Assembly: GCF_016924835.1 (NCBI RefSeq)
Contig: NZ_CP070480.1
Location: 1,798,001-1,862,000 of the forward strand
Origin: Rothia sp. ZJ932
GTDB taxonomy: Bacteria > Actinomycetota > Actinomycetes > Actinomycetales > Micrococcaceae
DNA: 64,000 nucleotides
Direction: 5' to 3'
Both the position numbers and the translations under genes were made by a program. The notes under the pieces are model-generated. The model saw nothing but the letters and a program-made list of their open reading frames with translations. It was not told where the DNA came from and searched no databases. Shown here piece by piece: positions 9,537-18,280 of this stretch (positions are counted from its first letter, which is position 1; the number at the start of each line of letters is the position of its first letter).

Positions 9537-10553
9537 ATGAGTAATATTCTGCAGACAGATGTATGGGCACGTTTCCAAGAGTCTAACGGTTACAAGGTTT
9601 TCAAAAAGTCGGGTTACGGCTGGTGCTATATTGCCACTCTTGAGGGCGGAACCATCGGACGCTACCTGTACGTACCCTACGGGCCTGTTGCAGATACTCC
9701 CGCAGCGTTCGATGCCGCCATGGCTGATTTGATGCAGGTAGCTCGCGATAATAAGTGCCTTTTTGTGCGCGTAGAGCCCATTGAAGAGGGCATTTTTGCC
9801 GGTGGTGACCACCAGGATTTCCTGGTTCAGCGTGGCTTCAAGAAGTCACCGCGTCAGGTGCAGCCAGCTCACACTCAGATTATTGATCTCACTCAAGATG
9901 AAGATGCCATCTTGAAAGATATGAAGTCAACCAACCGTAATCTGCACCGCAATATCCATAAAAAAGGTGTTACTTTTGAGACTTCACAGAACCCATCTGA
10001 TCTCGATATTCTGTTGAAGTTCTTGGACGAAACCGCCGGACGCACCGGTTTCAATCGCCAGCGCGATGAGTACCTGCGCCAGGTAGCGCGCGTCCTCATG
10101 CCGGCAGATGCAGCGACTCTTTATATTGCCAAGGTCGAAGGCCAACCAATTGGCGCTGCTTTTGTATATGACTCGGACGATACCCGCACCTACGCACACG
10201 CGGCAGCGTCCTTCGAGCACCGTAAGTTATCGGCGGGTATTCCCCTGGTCACCAACTTGATTATGGACGCGAAAGCTAAAGGCCTGACCAAGGTTGATCT
10301 CTTCGGCATTGCCCCCAACGATGACCCCAACCACGAATGGGCGGGCTTCACCAAGTTCAAAAAGTCATTCGGCGGCGAGTCTGTGGAGTACGCCGGCACC
10401 TGGGACAAGCCTGTCAGCGCTCCGGGTTACACCGCCTACAGCGCTATCTATGCAACCAAGGCAAAAGCCCCCGCAATCAAAGAAAAAGCGCTCCAGCTCA
10501 AAGGCAAAGCGCTTGATGGCATCAGCAAAGTAAAAGCGAAACTGAACAAGTAA
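9537..10553 (+). CDS. FemABX-family peptidoglycan bridge aminoacyltransferase
   Basis: A 338-residue enzyme of the FemA/FemX/MurM type, which adds amino acids from aminoacyl-tRNA to the lysine of lipid II or peptidoglycan to form the interpeptide bridge. It shows the tandem GNAT-like fold with FLVQRGFKKSPRQVQPAHT in the first half and VDLFGIAPNDDPNHEWAGF plus FKKSFGG near the C-terminus. A lysine/alanine-rich basic helix (about 300-338) follows. The downstream terminator at 10567-10605 closes the unit. The bridge amino acid cannot be told from sequence; alanine or serine would fit Micrococcaceae. Confidence 0.88.
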   Translation: MSNILQTDVWARFQESNGYKVFKKSGYGWCYIATLEGGTIGRYLYVPYGPVADTPAAFDAAMADLMQVARDNKCLFVRVEPIEEGIFAGGDHQDFLVQRGFKKSPRQVQPAHTQIIDLTQDEDAILKDMKSTNRNLHRNIHKKGVTFETSQNPSDLDILLKFLDETAGRTGFNRQRDEYLRQVARVLMPADAATLYIAKVEGQPIGAAFVYDSDDTRTYAHAAASFEHRKLSAGIPLVTNLIMDAKAKGLTKVDLFGIAPNDDPNHEWAGFTKFKKSFGGESVEYAGTWDKPVSAPGYTAYSAIYATKAKAPAIKEKALQLKGKALDGISKVKAKLNK

Positions 10554-10566
10554 GATTTTTATAGAA

Positions 10567-10605
10567 GAGAGGTCGGTGCCATTCTTTGAGTGGCTCCGAC
10601 CTCTC
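10567..10605. terminator. Hairpin between convergent femX and glpX units
   Basis: A 14-bp stem with one mismatch (10567-10580 with 10592-10605; GAGAGGTCGG core) lies just after femX. T runs are weak on both strands, so termination efficiency is uncertain. Confidence 0.6.
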
Positions 10606-10640
10606 GCTATTGGAACTTCCTTTTAGGAATAAAAAGCGTT

Positions 10641-10757
10641 CTAAGAATCTAAGAGAAAACCTAATACTCCGCTCATGAGCACTATGACAACTAGAACGAT
10701 GACTGCGCCCAGTATTACTACCAAGCGGAATGTTTTAGTGCGGTCAGCGGTGTTCAT
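10641..10757 (-). CDS. Putative 38-residue single-span membrane protein
   Basis: This short frame was found by eye. ATG at 10757, stop TAG at 10641. The product starts MNTADRTKTF, continues with one long hydrophobic helix (about residues 11-35, rich in Val, Ile and Leu) and ends LLDS. The pattern of a short charged N-terminus followed by one perfect membrane span is typical of genuine small membrane proteins. It begins 17 bases after the glpX stop on the same strand, so it may be cotranscribed. The ribosome site is weak (AGGAA, about 15 bases upstream). I do not recognise a family; function unknown. Confidence 0.45.
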   Translation of the reverse strand: MNTADRTKTFRLVVILGAVIVLVVIVLMSGVLGFLLDS

Positions 10758-10774
10758 GAGCTACTGCCAGATTC

Positions 10775-11770
10775 CTACTTTTTGGGCATATGCTTTTCGA
10801 GGATTTTTTCCCAGCGTGCCAGGTTGTGCTCTGCTTCGATGGTACGAATAGTGCCTGATTTGGAGCGCATAATCATCGACTGGGTGGTAACCGTGTTGCG
10901 ACCGTAGCGCACACCGCGCAGCAACTTACCACCGGTAATACCAGTAGCAGCAAAGTAGCAATCATCTGAAGTCACCAGTTCATCGGTGGTGAGCACAGCA
11001 TCAAGATCATGACCGGCAGCCAATGCCTTTTCGCGTTCGGTATCGTCGGTGGGTGCCAGGCGTCCTTGAATAATGCCACCGGTTGCCTTAATCGCGCAGG
11101 CAGCAACAATACCCTCGGGGGTGCCACCGGTACCCATCATTACATCAATACCTGAACCTTCACGGCAGGTAGCAATCGCACCAGCAACATCACCGTCAAG
11201 GATCATGCGGGTACGGGCACCAGTTGCTCGAATCTGCTCAATAATGTCAGTGTGGCGGGGGCGGTCAAGAATACAGACGGTAAGCTGGTTGATTTTCTTA
11301 CCCTTGGCTTTGGCAACCAGATGCAGGTTCTGTTTGACCGGCAAACGCAAGTCAACCAGGTCAGCCGCTTCAGGACCGGTCACGAGCTTTTCCATGTAGA
11401 ACACGGCCGAAGGATCGAACATGGAGCCGCCCTCAGCCACAGCAATCACAGACAGGGCATTATCCATGCCCAACGCGGTCAAGCGGGTACCGTCAATGGG
11501 ATCAACCGCCACATCCATCTTCGGTCCGGTGCCATCGCCCACAGTTTCGCCGTTGTAGAGCATGGGCGCTTCGTCTTTTTCGCCCTCACCAATCACAACA
11601 GTTCCGTTAAAATTAACGTTTGAGAGACGGTAACGCATCGCGTCCACCGCTGCCCCGTCGGCGAGGTTCTTCTCACCGGCACCCACCCAGGGCGCTGAGG
11701 CAATCGCGGCAGCTTCAGTAGCTCGTACCAGTTCAAGAGCGAGGTTGCGGCCATGGTTGGTTTCTGACAT
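10775..11770 (-). CDS. glpX: Class II fructose-1,6-bisphosphatase
   Basis: A 331-residue enzyme hydrolysing fructose-1,6-bisphosphate in gluconeogenesis; GlpX is the usual FBPase of actinobacteria. Motifs include [14 protein letters not shown] with metal-binding Glu, the DPIDGTRLT metal/phosphate loop and the GTGGTPEG turn. An AGGGGAGAACATG context gives a good ribosome site for the start. The divergent DUF4245 gene next to it and fumC shortly after match the common actinobacterial glpX-DUF4245-fum neighbourhood. Confidence 0.96.
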   Translation of the reverse strand: MSETNHGRNLALELVRATEAAAIASAPWVGAGEKNLADGAAVDAMRYRLSNVNFNGTVVIGEGEKDEAPMLYNGETVGDGTGPKMDVAVDPIDGTRLTALGMDNALSVIAVAEGGSMFDPSAVFYMEKLVTGPEAADLVDLRLPVKQNLHLVAKAKGKKINQLTVCILDRPRHTDIIEQIRATGARTRMILDGDVAGAIATCREGSGIDVMMGTGGTPEGIVAACAIKATGGIIQGRLAPTDDTEREKALAAGHDLDAVLTTDELVTSDDCYFAATGITGGKLLRGVRYGRNTVTTQSMIMRSKSGTIRTIEAEHNLARWEKILEKHMPKK

Positions 11771-11934
11771 GTTCTCCCCTTTGAGTTGTTCAGCGTGCGG
11801 ACGCGCCGGTGCGCCCTGCTCTTCTCAGAATAGCTAGTTTGCCGGTGGGTGGCTAACAGTTTTCGCGTATATAACCTACGCAATAGTGTGTTATCTTTCA
11901 CCTTTAAGCGGTCAATGAGGGGTTTGGGGTAAAA

Positions 11935-12669
11935 GTGCGTGAGAATAATAGGGTGAAATCATCTGAGTTTGAGAAATCTTCAGCCGCTCCCTCCACCGCA
12001 GGCGCGCCGGAAAGCGCCGAGTCGGCGCGTCCTGCCACCGTTGCTGACGGTGTGAAGCCGCAGATTACCCCCAAGCAGGCTGAACGCATTAACCAGCCGG
12101 TGCGCAACATGATTATCTCGATGGTTGTGCTACTTGCCTGTGTGCTACCGGTGATTTGGTTGATGCCCAAACCAGATAAAGACCCCTACCAGGCGTCAGT
12201 TGATTTACCGAAGGTTGCTTTTGAGGCGGGCGAAGTAGCTAGATTCACTCCGACCGCGCCGCAGCTTGAGAACTGGCACTACAACTACGCACGTTGGTAC
12301 TCCCATCAGGCTGATGGTATTAGTTATTGGGAGACAGGGCAGATTACTGCTGCCGCCGAGTTTCTCACGGTCAAGCAGGCTGATGCAGGCGAAACGAACG
12401 TTTCGTGGATTGCTCAACAAACCGGAAACTCACGCCCCATAGGCGCAGAGTCAATTGCTGGAGTCGAATGGGAGGTGCGCGAGGGCACCACTGACAAAGA
12501 CGAAACCCTTACCTACTATGTGGGCGAGGTCGATGGGACCACCGTTATTATCTACGGTGATGCACCCGGCACTGAATTTGCCCAGCTTGCCGAAGCCATC
12601 GTGAACTATCAAAAAGCCCCCACGGCAACAGCTTCGCCCACTGCAACCTCAGGCACCGGAATCGAATAA
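11935..12669 (+). CDS. DUF4245 domain-containing membrane-anchored protein
   Basis: A 244-residue protein with a hydrophilic cytoplasmic tail (about 1-58), one transmembrane helix (about 59-80, IISMVVLLACVLPVIWL) and an extracytoplasmic DUF4245 domain (about 90-225) containing WHYNYARWYS and the YVGEVDGTTVIIYGDA stretch. The C-terminal tail is Thr/Ala/Pro-rich. Function is unknown. The GTG at 11935 is the first start in the open frame; a second GTG lies a few codons downstream (11954 region), so the start is not certain. The gene is divergent from glpX. Confidence 0.8.
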   Translation: MRENNRVKSSEFEKSSAAPSTAGAPESAESARPATVADGVKPQITPKQAERINQPVRNMIISMVVLLACVLPVIWLMPKPDKDPYQASVDLPKVAFEAGEVARFTPTAPQLENWHYNYARWYSHQADGISYWETGQITAAAEFLTVKQADAGETNVSWIAQQTGNSRPIGAESIAGVEWEVREGTTDKDETLTYYVGEVDGTTVIIYGDAPGTEFAQLAEAIVNYQKAPTATASPTATSGTGIE

Positions 12670-12727
12670 ATCCAACGGAATGTAGATAAGCTCTCACCAG
12701 TATCAGTTTCTAAGAAGGCAGGTTACC

Positions 12728-13375
12728 GTGGCGCAGACCGTTTCTACTCCCGCCCAAGCGTGGGCGTATCTGGCTGAGGGCAACGCTAGGTTTGTGGCAG
12801 GTGAATCCTTACACCCCAACCAGGACGCTTTACACCGCGAGTCCCTCACCGCTGGGCAGTACCCTTTTGCCGCCATTTTTGGATGCGGCGATTCCCGTCT
12901 TGCCGCTGAAATTATTTTTGATTTGGGTTTGGGCGATGCTTTTGTGGTGCGTACTGCCGGTCAGGTAATCGACAATTCGGTGCTCGGGTCACTGGAATAC
13001 GCCGTGGGCGAGCTTGACGTGCCGCTGATTATGGTTCTCGGTCACGACTCCTGCGGTGCTGTCAGCGCCGCCAAGAAAGCCCTAGAAACAGGCGATATGC
13101 CCCATGGTTTCGTGCGTAACCTGGTAGAACGCATCCTGCCCTCAGTTATCTCCCCCAAACTGCCCAAAAACGCGACCGTCAACGATATGGTGCGGGAGCA
13201 CACTTACCAAACGGCAGCGCGGATTGCCGAGCAGTCCCACGTGGTGGCCGAAAGCATTAAGGACGAGAAAGTCGCGGTGGTGGGCGTCTATTACCACCTG
13301 GTTGATGGACGCGCAGAGCTGGTCTACTCATCTTCCCCTACCATCGCGGTGGACGCCGGACCTCACGCGTCCTAA
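12728..13375 (+). CDS. Beta-class carbonic anhydrase
   Basis: A 215-residue zinc enzyme interconverting CO2 and bicarbonate. The zinc ligands are visible in the FGCGDSR motif (Cys plus the Asp/Arg dyad) and in VLGHDSCGAV (His and Cys). The RTAGQVID segment is also diagnostic. The start is GTG at 12728, after AAGAAGGCAGGTTACC. The bicarbonate it makes could feed carboxylation steps such as the PurK reaction encoded 6 kb away; that link is inference. It precedes fumC on the same strand. Confidence 0.94.
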   Translation: MAQTVSTPAQAWAYLAEGNARFVAGESLHPNQDALHRESLTAGQYPFAAIFGCGDSRLAAEIIFDLGLGDAFVVRTAGQVIDNSVLGSLEYAVGELDVPLIMVLGHDSCGAVSAAKKALETGDMPHGFVRNLVERILPSVISPKLPKNATVNDMVREHTYQTAARIAEQSHVVAESIKDEKVAVVGVYYHLVDGRAELVYSSSPTIAVDAGPHAS

Positions 13376-13459
13376 AAATCACCCAGCTTTTTACGCAATA
13401 AACGAACACATCAGGTCATTGCTGAGGTTCAGCTCACGCGAACCGGTTATGCTGTAGGT

Positions 13460-14869
13460 ATGACTGATAACACTGAATACCGCATTGAACACGACACTAT
13501 GGGCGAAGTTCGCGTGCCCGTCAACGCGCTCTACCGTGCGCAGACTCAGCGCGCTGTAGAGAACTTTCCTATCTCAGGTCAGACTCTGGAGCCCGCGCAT
13601 ATTCGCGCCCTGGCTCTGGTAAAAAAAGCTGCTGCTACCGCTAACGAAGAACTGAAGGTGCTCGACGCTGAACGCGCACAGGCTATTCGTGATGCGGCAG
13701 ACACAGTGGCAGCTGGTAAGCACAACGCTGACTTCCCCATCGATGTATTCCAGACCGGTTCTGGTACTTCATCAAATATGAACACCAACGAGGTGCTTGC
13801 AACCCTGGCAAGCCGTTTGCTGGAAGATAAAGGCATTGATGTTCACCCTAACGACCATGTGAACGCCTCCCAGTCTTCAAACGATGTTTTCCCCACCTCA
13901 GTACACGTTGCAGCTACCGAAGCACTCATCAACGATTTAAAGCCCGCCTTGGATTATCTGGCAACATCATTGGAGAAGAAAGCAACTGAGTTCAAGGACG
14001 TCGTCAAGTCGGGTCGAACCCACCTCATGGACGCAACTCCGGTAACCTTGGGTCAGGAATTTGGCGGTTATGCAGCTCAGATTCGCTACGGCATCGAGCG
14101 TATTGATTCAGCTCTGCCCCGCGTTGCCGAGGTTCCTTTGGGCGGTACCGCTGTTGGCACCGGTATCAACACCCCCGACGGCTTCTCAGCACGCGTCATT
14201 GAGCTGCTCGCTGAAGAAACAGGTCTTCCGCTGACCGAAGCACGCAACCACTTCGAGGCGCAGGCTAACCGCGACGGTCTCATTGAAGCATCAGGGCAGC
14301 TACGCACCATTGCCTACTCACTCATGAAGATCAATAACGATATTCGTTGGATGGGTTCAGGTCCCAACACTGGCTTGGGCGAGCTGCATATTCCCGACCT
14401 TCAGCCCGGTTCATCTATCATGCCCGGCAAGGTTAACCCCGTGATTTGCGAGGCTGTTGTTCAGGTAGCGGCTCAGGTGATTGGTAACGACACCACCATC
14501 GCGCTGTCTTCCACTAACGGAGCCTTCGAGCTCAACGTCGGTATTCCCGTGATGGCAGCTAATCTGCTACAGTCCATCCGTCTGCTCACCAACGCATCAC
14601 GCGTCATGGCAGATAAGATGATTGACGGCCTTGAGGCAAACGTAGAACGCGCCCGTTTCTTGGCTGAGGCTTCACCCTCAACTGTGACCCCCATGAACAA
14701 GCTGATTGGTTACGAGGCAGCTGCAAAGATCGCTAAGTACTCAGTGGCTAATAAGACTACTGTTCGCGAGGCTGTTGTTGCTCTGGGCTACGTTGAGCGC
14801 GGTGAAGTCACCGAGGAGCAGCTGGATTCAGCACTCGATGTCACCAAGATGCTCGGTAACTACTCCTAA
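13460..14869 (+). CDS. fumC: Fumarate hydratase class II
   Basis: A 469-residue, iron-independent fumarase of the aspartase/fumarase superfamily catalysing fumarate to malate in the TCA cycle. Motifs present are [31 protein letters not shown], and the superfamily signature [12 protein letters not shown]. Length is normal for the family. The ATG start is preceded by a weak GTAGGT. Succinate dehydrogenase, the preceding TCA enzyme, is encoded at 45-48.7 kb in this window. Confidence 0.97.
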   Translation: MTDNTEYRIEHDTMGEVRVPVNALYRAQTQRAVENFPISGQTLEPAHIRALALVKKAAATANEELKVLDAERAQAIRDAADTVAAGKHNADFPIDVFQTGSGTSSNMNTNEVLATLASRLLEDKGIDVHPNDHVNASQSSNDVFPTSVHVAATEALINDLKPALDYLATSLEKKATEFKDVVKSGRTHLMDATPVTLGQEFGGYAAQIRYGIERIDSALPRVAEVPLGGTAVGTGINTPDGFSARVIELLAEETGLPLTEARNHFEAQANRDGLIEASGQLRTIAYSLMKINNDIRWMGSGPNTGLGELHIPDLQPGSSIMPGKVNPVICEAVVQVAAQVIGNDTTIALSSTNGAFELNVGIPVMAANLLQSIRLLTNASRVMADKMIDGLEANVERARFLAEASPSTVTPMNKLIGYEAAAKIAKYSVANKTTVREAVVALGYVERGEVTEEQLDSALDVTKMLGNYS

Positions 14870-14922
14870 GCAGAATTCTTTAACTCAAGTTACTGAGCTC
14901 TAGGGCTCAGATTTTGAGAATA

Positions 14923-14950
14923 CGGGTTGCACCTTCGTAGGTGCAACCCG
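14923..14950 (+). terminator. Terminator after fumC
   Basis: An 11-bp perfect stem (CGGGTTGCACC and its inverse) with a six-base loop is followed by CATAAGTTTTAAG. It closes the fumC transcript. Confidence 0.75.
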
Positions 14951-15042
14951 CATAAGTTTTAAGCGATTGCGCCTTGTACGACGAGGCGAAAACAAGAATT
15001 ATCGCACACCCAGGATAGAAAGCTCACTGTTATTTCCTAGTT

Positions 15043-15052
15043 CCCCCCCCCC
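15043..15052 (+). repeat. Poly-C tract of ten
   Basis: An uninterrupted run of ten C residues lies 71 bases upstream of the ATG of the poxB relic, in otherwise non-coding DNA. Runs of this length are rare in this window and are prone to slippage during replication and sequencing. Confidence 0.9.
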
Positions 15053-15123
15053 TGAGGAGCACAAGTAACAGATCACGAATAAAAAGGTAAGAATTACTTG
15101 AACCTAAAAGTTTAGGAGCAACA

Positions 15124-15382
15124 ATGAAGCTCGCGGAGCAAAATTGTTAGCCAACTGCTTGAAACCGGCGTTAATCGCCTCTACGGTGTTTCGGTCATCA
15201 CCATTCCCGGTGACACTGCCGATGCTAACGCATTGTCAATACCCCCTGAGGTCGAAGCTAACCAATTTGTTGGTTGTGCAACTTCTATGAGCAAGATTGC
15301 TCTTAACCGCGATGTGGGTGAGGCAGTTGCTATGGTGAAATCTAACCTCCGCAAGGCTCGTGCATGGCATCAGTTCTCCTAG
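15124..15382 (+). pseudogene. poxB: Pyruvate oxidase/pyruvate dehydrogenase (quinone) relic, internally deleted
   Basis: Reading from the ATG at 15124 gives MKLAEQ and a stop at 15148. If one A is dropped from the A4 run at 15140-15143, the frame continues to the TAG at 15380-15382. It then reads as the PoxB N-terminus (EQIVSQLLETGVNRLYGVS), a mid-protein fragment (VITIPGDTADA) and the PoxB C-terminus (NALSIPPEVEANQFVG, then TSMSKIALNRDVGEAVAMV and KSNLR). Only about 85 codons remain of some 580, apparently through two internal deletions that kept the frame. A good ribosome site (AGGAG, 15113-15117) and a downstream terminator survive. The intact protein is a thiamine-diphosphate flavoenzyme making acetate or acetyl phosphate from pyruvate. 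Confidence 0.85.
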
Positions 15383-15422
15383 AGAATCCGCCCACGGAGG
15401 CAATGTCTATCAGGTAAAAGAT

Positions 15423-15448
15423 CCGGCACCGCTAAGACAGCGGTGCCG
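15423..15448 (+). terminator. Terminator of the former poxB gene
   Basis: A stem of about ten base pairs (CCGGCACCGCT with AGCGGTGCCG, five-base loop) is followed by a T-rich stretch CACCTTTATCTT. It lies 40 bases after the relic's stop codon. Confidence 0.7.
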
Positions 15449-15500
15449 CACCTTTATCTTCTCGTAGCACAGAGATAAATGCCTGCCGGGTAAACACCCA

Positions 15501-15986
15501 TCACACGCTTTCAAACCCAAAGCGGGCGTAACCGCTGTAGTTCAGCGCCGAGTCTATACGGTCATACATGCGCTCGTTGACCAAACTCTTGAGCTCATCA
15601 ACAGTCACCCAGCGCACTTCAGAAGATTCCTCATCATTGACACGAGCTTGCCCGCTGACCCAGTGGCACAGAAAGGTGTGGTCAAGAAACTGGCATTGAT
15701 CTCCGTTAGAAAAGGTCTGGGATGGGTCTGCTTTAATCTGGGTAAGTGCTACTACTTCAATTTTTACCCCGGCTTCTTCTTCAGCTTCCCGCAGGCAGGT
15801 AAGGGCGGGATTCTCACCCGGATCCACGATGCCGGTAACAGGCGTCCATAGACCGTTGTCAGAGCGTCGTACCAGCAAGATGCGACCGTCTTCGGGTCTA
15901 ACAATCACAGCGGTAGCACCCGAGAGCCACAGTTTCTCATGACCGATTTTTTCTCGAAGCTGGGTAATGAACTCTGGTGTGGGCAT
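15501..15986 (-). CDS. NUDIX hydrolase
   Basis: A 161-residue pyrophosphohydrolase with a complete Nudix box, G-X5-E-X7-REAEEEAGV, in GIVDPGENPALTCL followed by REAEEEAGV (about residues 56-78). The substrate is a nucleoside diphosphate derivative of unknown kind; the WTPVTGIVDPGE wording is common in the MutT/ADP-ribose-type subgroup of actinobacteria. The start is set at ATG 15986 because AAGGAGG lies nine bases upstream; the in-frame TTG at 15995 directly abuts that site. The next gene upstream on this strand is the prepilin peptidase, 36 bases away. Confidence 0.9.
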   Translation of the reverse strand: MPTPEFITQLREKIGHEKLWLSGATAVIVRPEDGRILLVRRSDNGLWTPVTGIVDPGENPALTCLREAEEEAGVKIEVVALTQIKADPSQTFSNGDQCQFLDHTFLCHWVSGQARVNDEESSEVRWVTVDELKSLVNERMYDRIDSALNYSGYARFGFESV

Positions 15987-16022
15987 GGTGAGCAACCTCC
16001 TTTTCTATAGCCGTTAGGCTAT

Positions 16023-16550
16023 CTATGCGGGGAAAATCGTAGCAATGAGCGTTCCCAGTAGCATAAATGGCCCAAAAGGAATATGAGTTTTGGGGCTCGC
16101 TTGATGCCTCAACAGGAGCCACAGGCTGTACACCCCACCAAGTACAAAGGTCAGCAAAGTGCCCCACAGGAGGTTGAGGAGTGAAAAATACCCTAAGAGT
16201 AGCCCTAAAGCACCGGCGAGCTTCACATCGCCTAACCCCAGTGCCCTGCGCGATACAGCGCGTAGAAGATAATAGGAACCCAATAGCATGACGCCGCTGT
16301 AGGCAATACGCCGCGGCCCATCAGCATCCTCCGTCAAGAGAACCACAGCAAAGAGCGGCAAGCCCACCCCAAGGTACAGGGGCAAAACAATACGATCGGG
16401 TAGACGGTGGCTCGCCACGTCGATACGCCACAATCTCACCGCACTGACCGAGTAAAAAGCTAGGGCAAAAACTAAAAGAAAAGCTACAAGAGCCGAACGA
16501 GCATCACCAGCCAAAGCGCTTTCTACAGAGCGCCCGATATGAACCAGCAT
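16023..16550 (-). CDS. A24 family prepilin peptidase-like membrane protease (short form)
   Basis: A 175-residue membrane protein of the type IV prepilin peptidase family. The two catalytic aspartates are in place: RIDVASHRLPDRIV and GLGDVKLAGALG. It lacks the N-terminal cysteine-rich methylase domain, as do many actinobacterial TadV/CpaA-like enzymes. Five to six helices are predicted. Its ATG lies three bases after the stop codon of the prenyltransferase gene upstream, so the two are probably translationally coupled. No pilin or Tad gene is visible in the window, so its substrates are encoded elsewhere. Confidence 0.85.
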   Translation of the reverse strand: MLVHIGRSVESALAGDARSALVAFLLVFALAFYSVSAVRLWRIDVASHRLPDRIVLPLYLGVGLPLFAVVLLTEDADGPRRIAYSGVMLLGSYYLLRAVSRRALGLGDVKLAGALGLLLGYFSLLNLLWGTLLTFVLGGVYSLWLLLRHQASPKTHIPFGPFMLLGTLIATIFPA

Positions 16551-16553
16551 GTT

Positions 16554-17315
16554 CTATGACCCAAACCGGCGCTGACGGTTGGCATAATCGCGCAAGGCAC
16601 GCAGAAAATCTGTACGCCTAAAATCTGGCCAGAGAGCCTCACAAAAATGGAACTCGGAGTAGGCAGACTGCCAGGTAAGAAAACCCGAAAGCCGTTGCTC
16701 ACCGGAGGTTCTGATGAGAAGATCCGGGTCAGGAAGACCTTTGGTATAGAGGTGGGCTGAAATATCATCAATCTCCAGTGAACGAGCCAGCTCCTCCAGG
16801 TCTTTACCCTCAGCCACAGCGCTGAGAATCAAATCGCGAACAGCGTCCACAATCTCCTGGCGACCACCGTAGCCCACCGCAATATTGACGTGCAGCTGCT
16901 CGATATCGGCGGTTGCCTCCATCGCAGTCTGCAAAGTACCCCGTAGGCTCGGTGGCAACGCCTCAAGTTTACCCACCCCACGAATACGTGCGATGCGAGC
17001 GCTCTCTAGCTCTTGGATAAAGCCCTCAATGACATCCAGTAGATCAACCAGCTCAGCTTCAGATCGTTTGAGGTTCTCGGTGGAGAGCATGTAAAGGGTA
17101 ACCATTGGGATTTTCAGCTCTGTACACCAGTTCAAGAACTCTGTGATACGACTAGCACCGGCGAGATGACCGTGTTTGGTGCTCTGCCCCAGTTGGGCTG
17201 CCCAGCGTCGGTTGCCATCCACCAGCACACCAATATGTGCAGGTAGGCGGTCTTCTGGAATCGATGAACTAAGAGCGCGGTCGTAGACCTTGTACACCGG
17301 CTGCGGTATTTTCAT
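16554..17315 (-). CDS. Cis-prenyltransferase (isoprenyl diphosphate synthase, Rv1086-like)
   Basis: A 253-residue Z-prenyl diphosphate synthase which elongates allylic diphosphates with isopentenyl diphosphate to make cell-wall polyprenyl carriers or their precursors. Motifs are HIGVLVDGNRRWA (catalytic Asp), TLYMLSTENLKR and the DLLIRTSGEQRLSGFLTWQ segment, followed by SEFHF. The position next to hemolysin III resembles Rv1085c-Rv1086 in M. tuberculosis, whose Rv1086 makes the short Z,E-farnesyl product; product length here is therefore inferred from context only. A second, long-chain UppS probably exists elsewhere. Confidence 0.9.
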   Translation of the reverse strand: MKIPQPVYKVYDRALSSSIPEDRLPAHIGVLVDGNRRWAAQLGQSTKHGHLAGASRITEFLNWCTELKIPMVTLYMLSTENLKRSEAELVDLLDVIEGFIQELESARIARIRGVGKLEALPPSLRGTLQTAMEATADIEQLHVNIAVGYGGRQEIVDAVRDLILSAVAEGKDLEELARSLEIDDISAHLYTKGLPDPDLLIRTSGEQRLSGFLTWQSAYSEFHFCEALWPDFRRTDFLRALRDYANRQRRFGS

Positions 17316-17489
17316 GATTCCCCTCGACGCTAACTAAGTGGTAGGTCTATATTCTAACGCTACATCGGTGAAGTGAACTTTTGCGGTGCCTCATTCTTGT
17401 CTACATATTGAGTAACTTTTCGCGGGCATCACGCTGTATCGGTCATACTGATATTTAGGTTCCACACATCATCAAAAAAAGGAAAGATT

Positions 17490-18179
17490 GTGAATACTTC
17501 ACGCAAACCAGCGGCGAGTTCGCTGAGCGCTGATCACCCTTATTTTGAGAAGAAACCGCTGATGCGCGGCTGGTTGCACGCTGGTTTCGCGCCGCTGGTT
17601 TTTGTGGCTGGCATTGTGCTGGTTGCGCTCTCGGGCGGTAGCTTGATGGGCTTAGCGTGCGCTATTTTCGCGCTCACAGGCGTCCTACTCTTTGGTGTTT
17701 CGGGTATGTATCACCGGGCGTATTGGTCTGATAAGTGGCGGTTGGTGTTCAAGCGCCTCGACCACGCCAATATTGCCCTGGTCATTGCGGGTACTTATAC
17801 GCCACTGGCGGTGGGTCTTTTGCAGCAGCCTCAGCGAGGCATTTTGCTATGGATTATCTGGGGTTGTGCCATTGCTGTGGTACTGTTCAGGGTTCTTTGG
17901 ACGCACGCCCCTCGGTGGCTCTATACCCCCATCTATGCGGTGATGGGCTTAATCGCAGTTTTCTACCTACCTGATTTCTGGCAGGTCTCCCCCGCCGCAT
18001 CAGTGCTCATTGCGGTGGGCGGGGCTATCTATATTCTGGGTGCTATTTTCTACGGCACTAAATACCCTAAGCTCTCGCCCAAGAACTTTGGTTTCCACGA
18101 GCTTTTTCATGCTTGTACCCTCGTCGGTTTCATTCTGCACTACATAGCGGTGATGATGGCGGTTATGAGCAATCGGTAA
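17490..18179 (+). CDS. Hemolysin III / PAQR family membrane protein
   Basis: A 229-residue, seven-helix protein. The conserved SGMYHRAYWS, DHANIALVIAGTYTP and C-terminal FHELFHACTLVGFILHY motifs carry the His and Asp residues expected to bind zinc in PAQR-type hydrolases (His in H-R, Asp in D-H, and the H-X3-H at the end). The GTG start has AAAGGAAAG upstream. Despite the family name, a hemolytic role is not established for chromosomal copies. It is divergent from the prenyltransferase gene and ends at a strong terminator. Confidence 0.92.
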   Translation: MNTSRKPAASSLSADHPYFEKKPLMRGWLHAGFAPLVFVAGIVLVALSGGSLMGLACAIFALTGVLLFGVSGMYHRAYWSDKWRLVFKRLDHANIALVIAGTYTPLAVGLLQQPQRGILLWIIWGCAIAVVLFRVLWTHAPRWLYTPIYAVMGLIAVFYLPDFWQVSPAASVLIAVGGAIYILGAIFYGTKYPKLSPKNFGFHELFHACTLVGFILHYIAVMMAVMSNR

Positions 18180-18215
18180 ACCCCTAAATTGCCCCATGGT
18201 TATTCAGCAAACGTA

Positions 18216-18253
18216 AAACGCCGGTTACCTCGTCTCAGAGGTAACCGGCGTTT
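18216..18253. terminator. Strong bidirectional terminator
   Basis: A 16-bp perfect stem (AAACGCCGGTTACCTC with its inverse) and a six-base loop lie between hemolysin III and the convergent mca unit, with T residues at the plus-strand end and AAAA on the other side giving TTTT on the minus strand. Confidence 0.88.
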
Positions 18254-18280
18254 GTGCGCCAAAAGGCGGTGTCTTAGACC

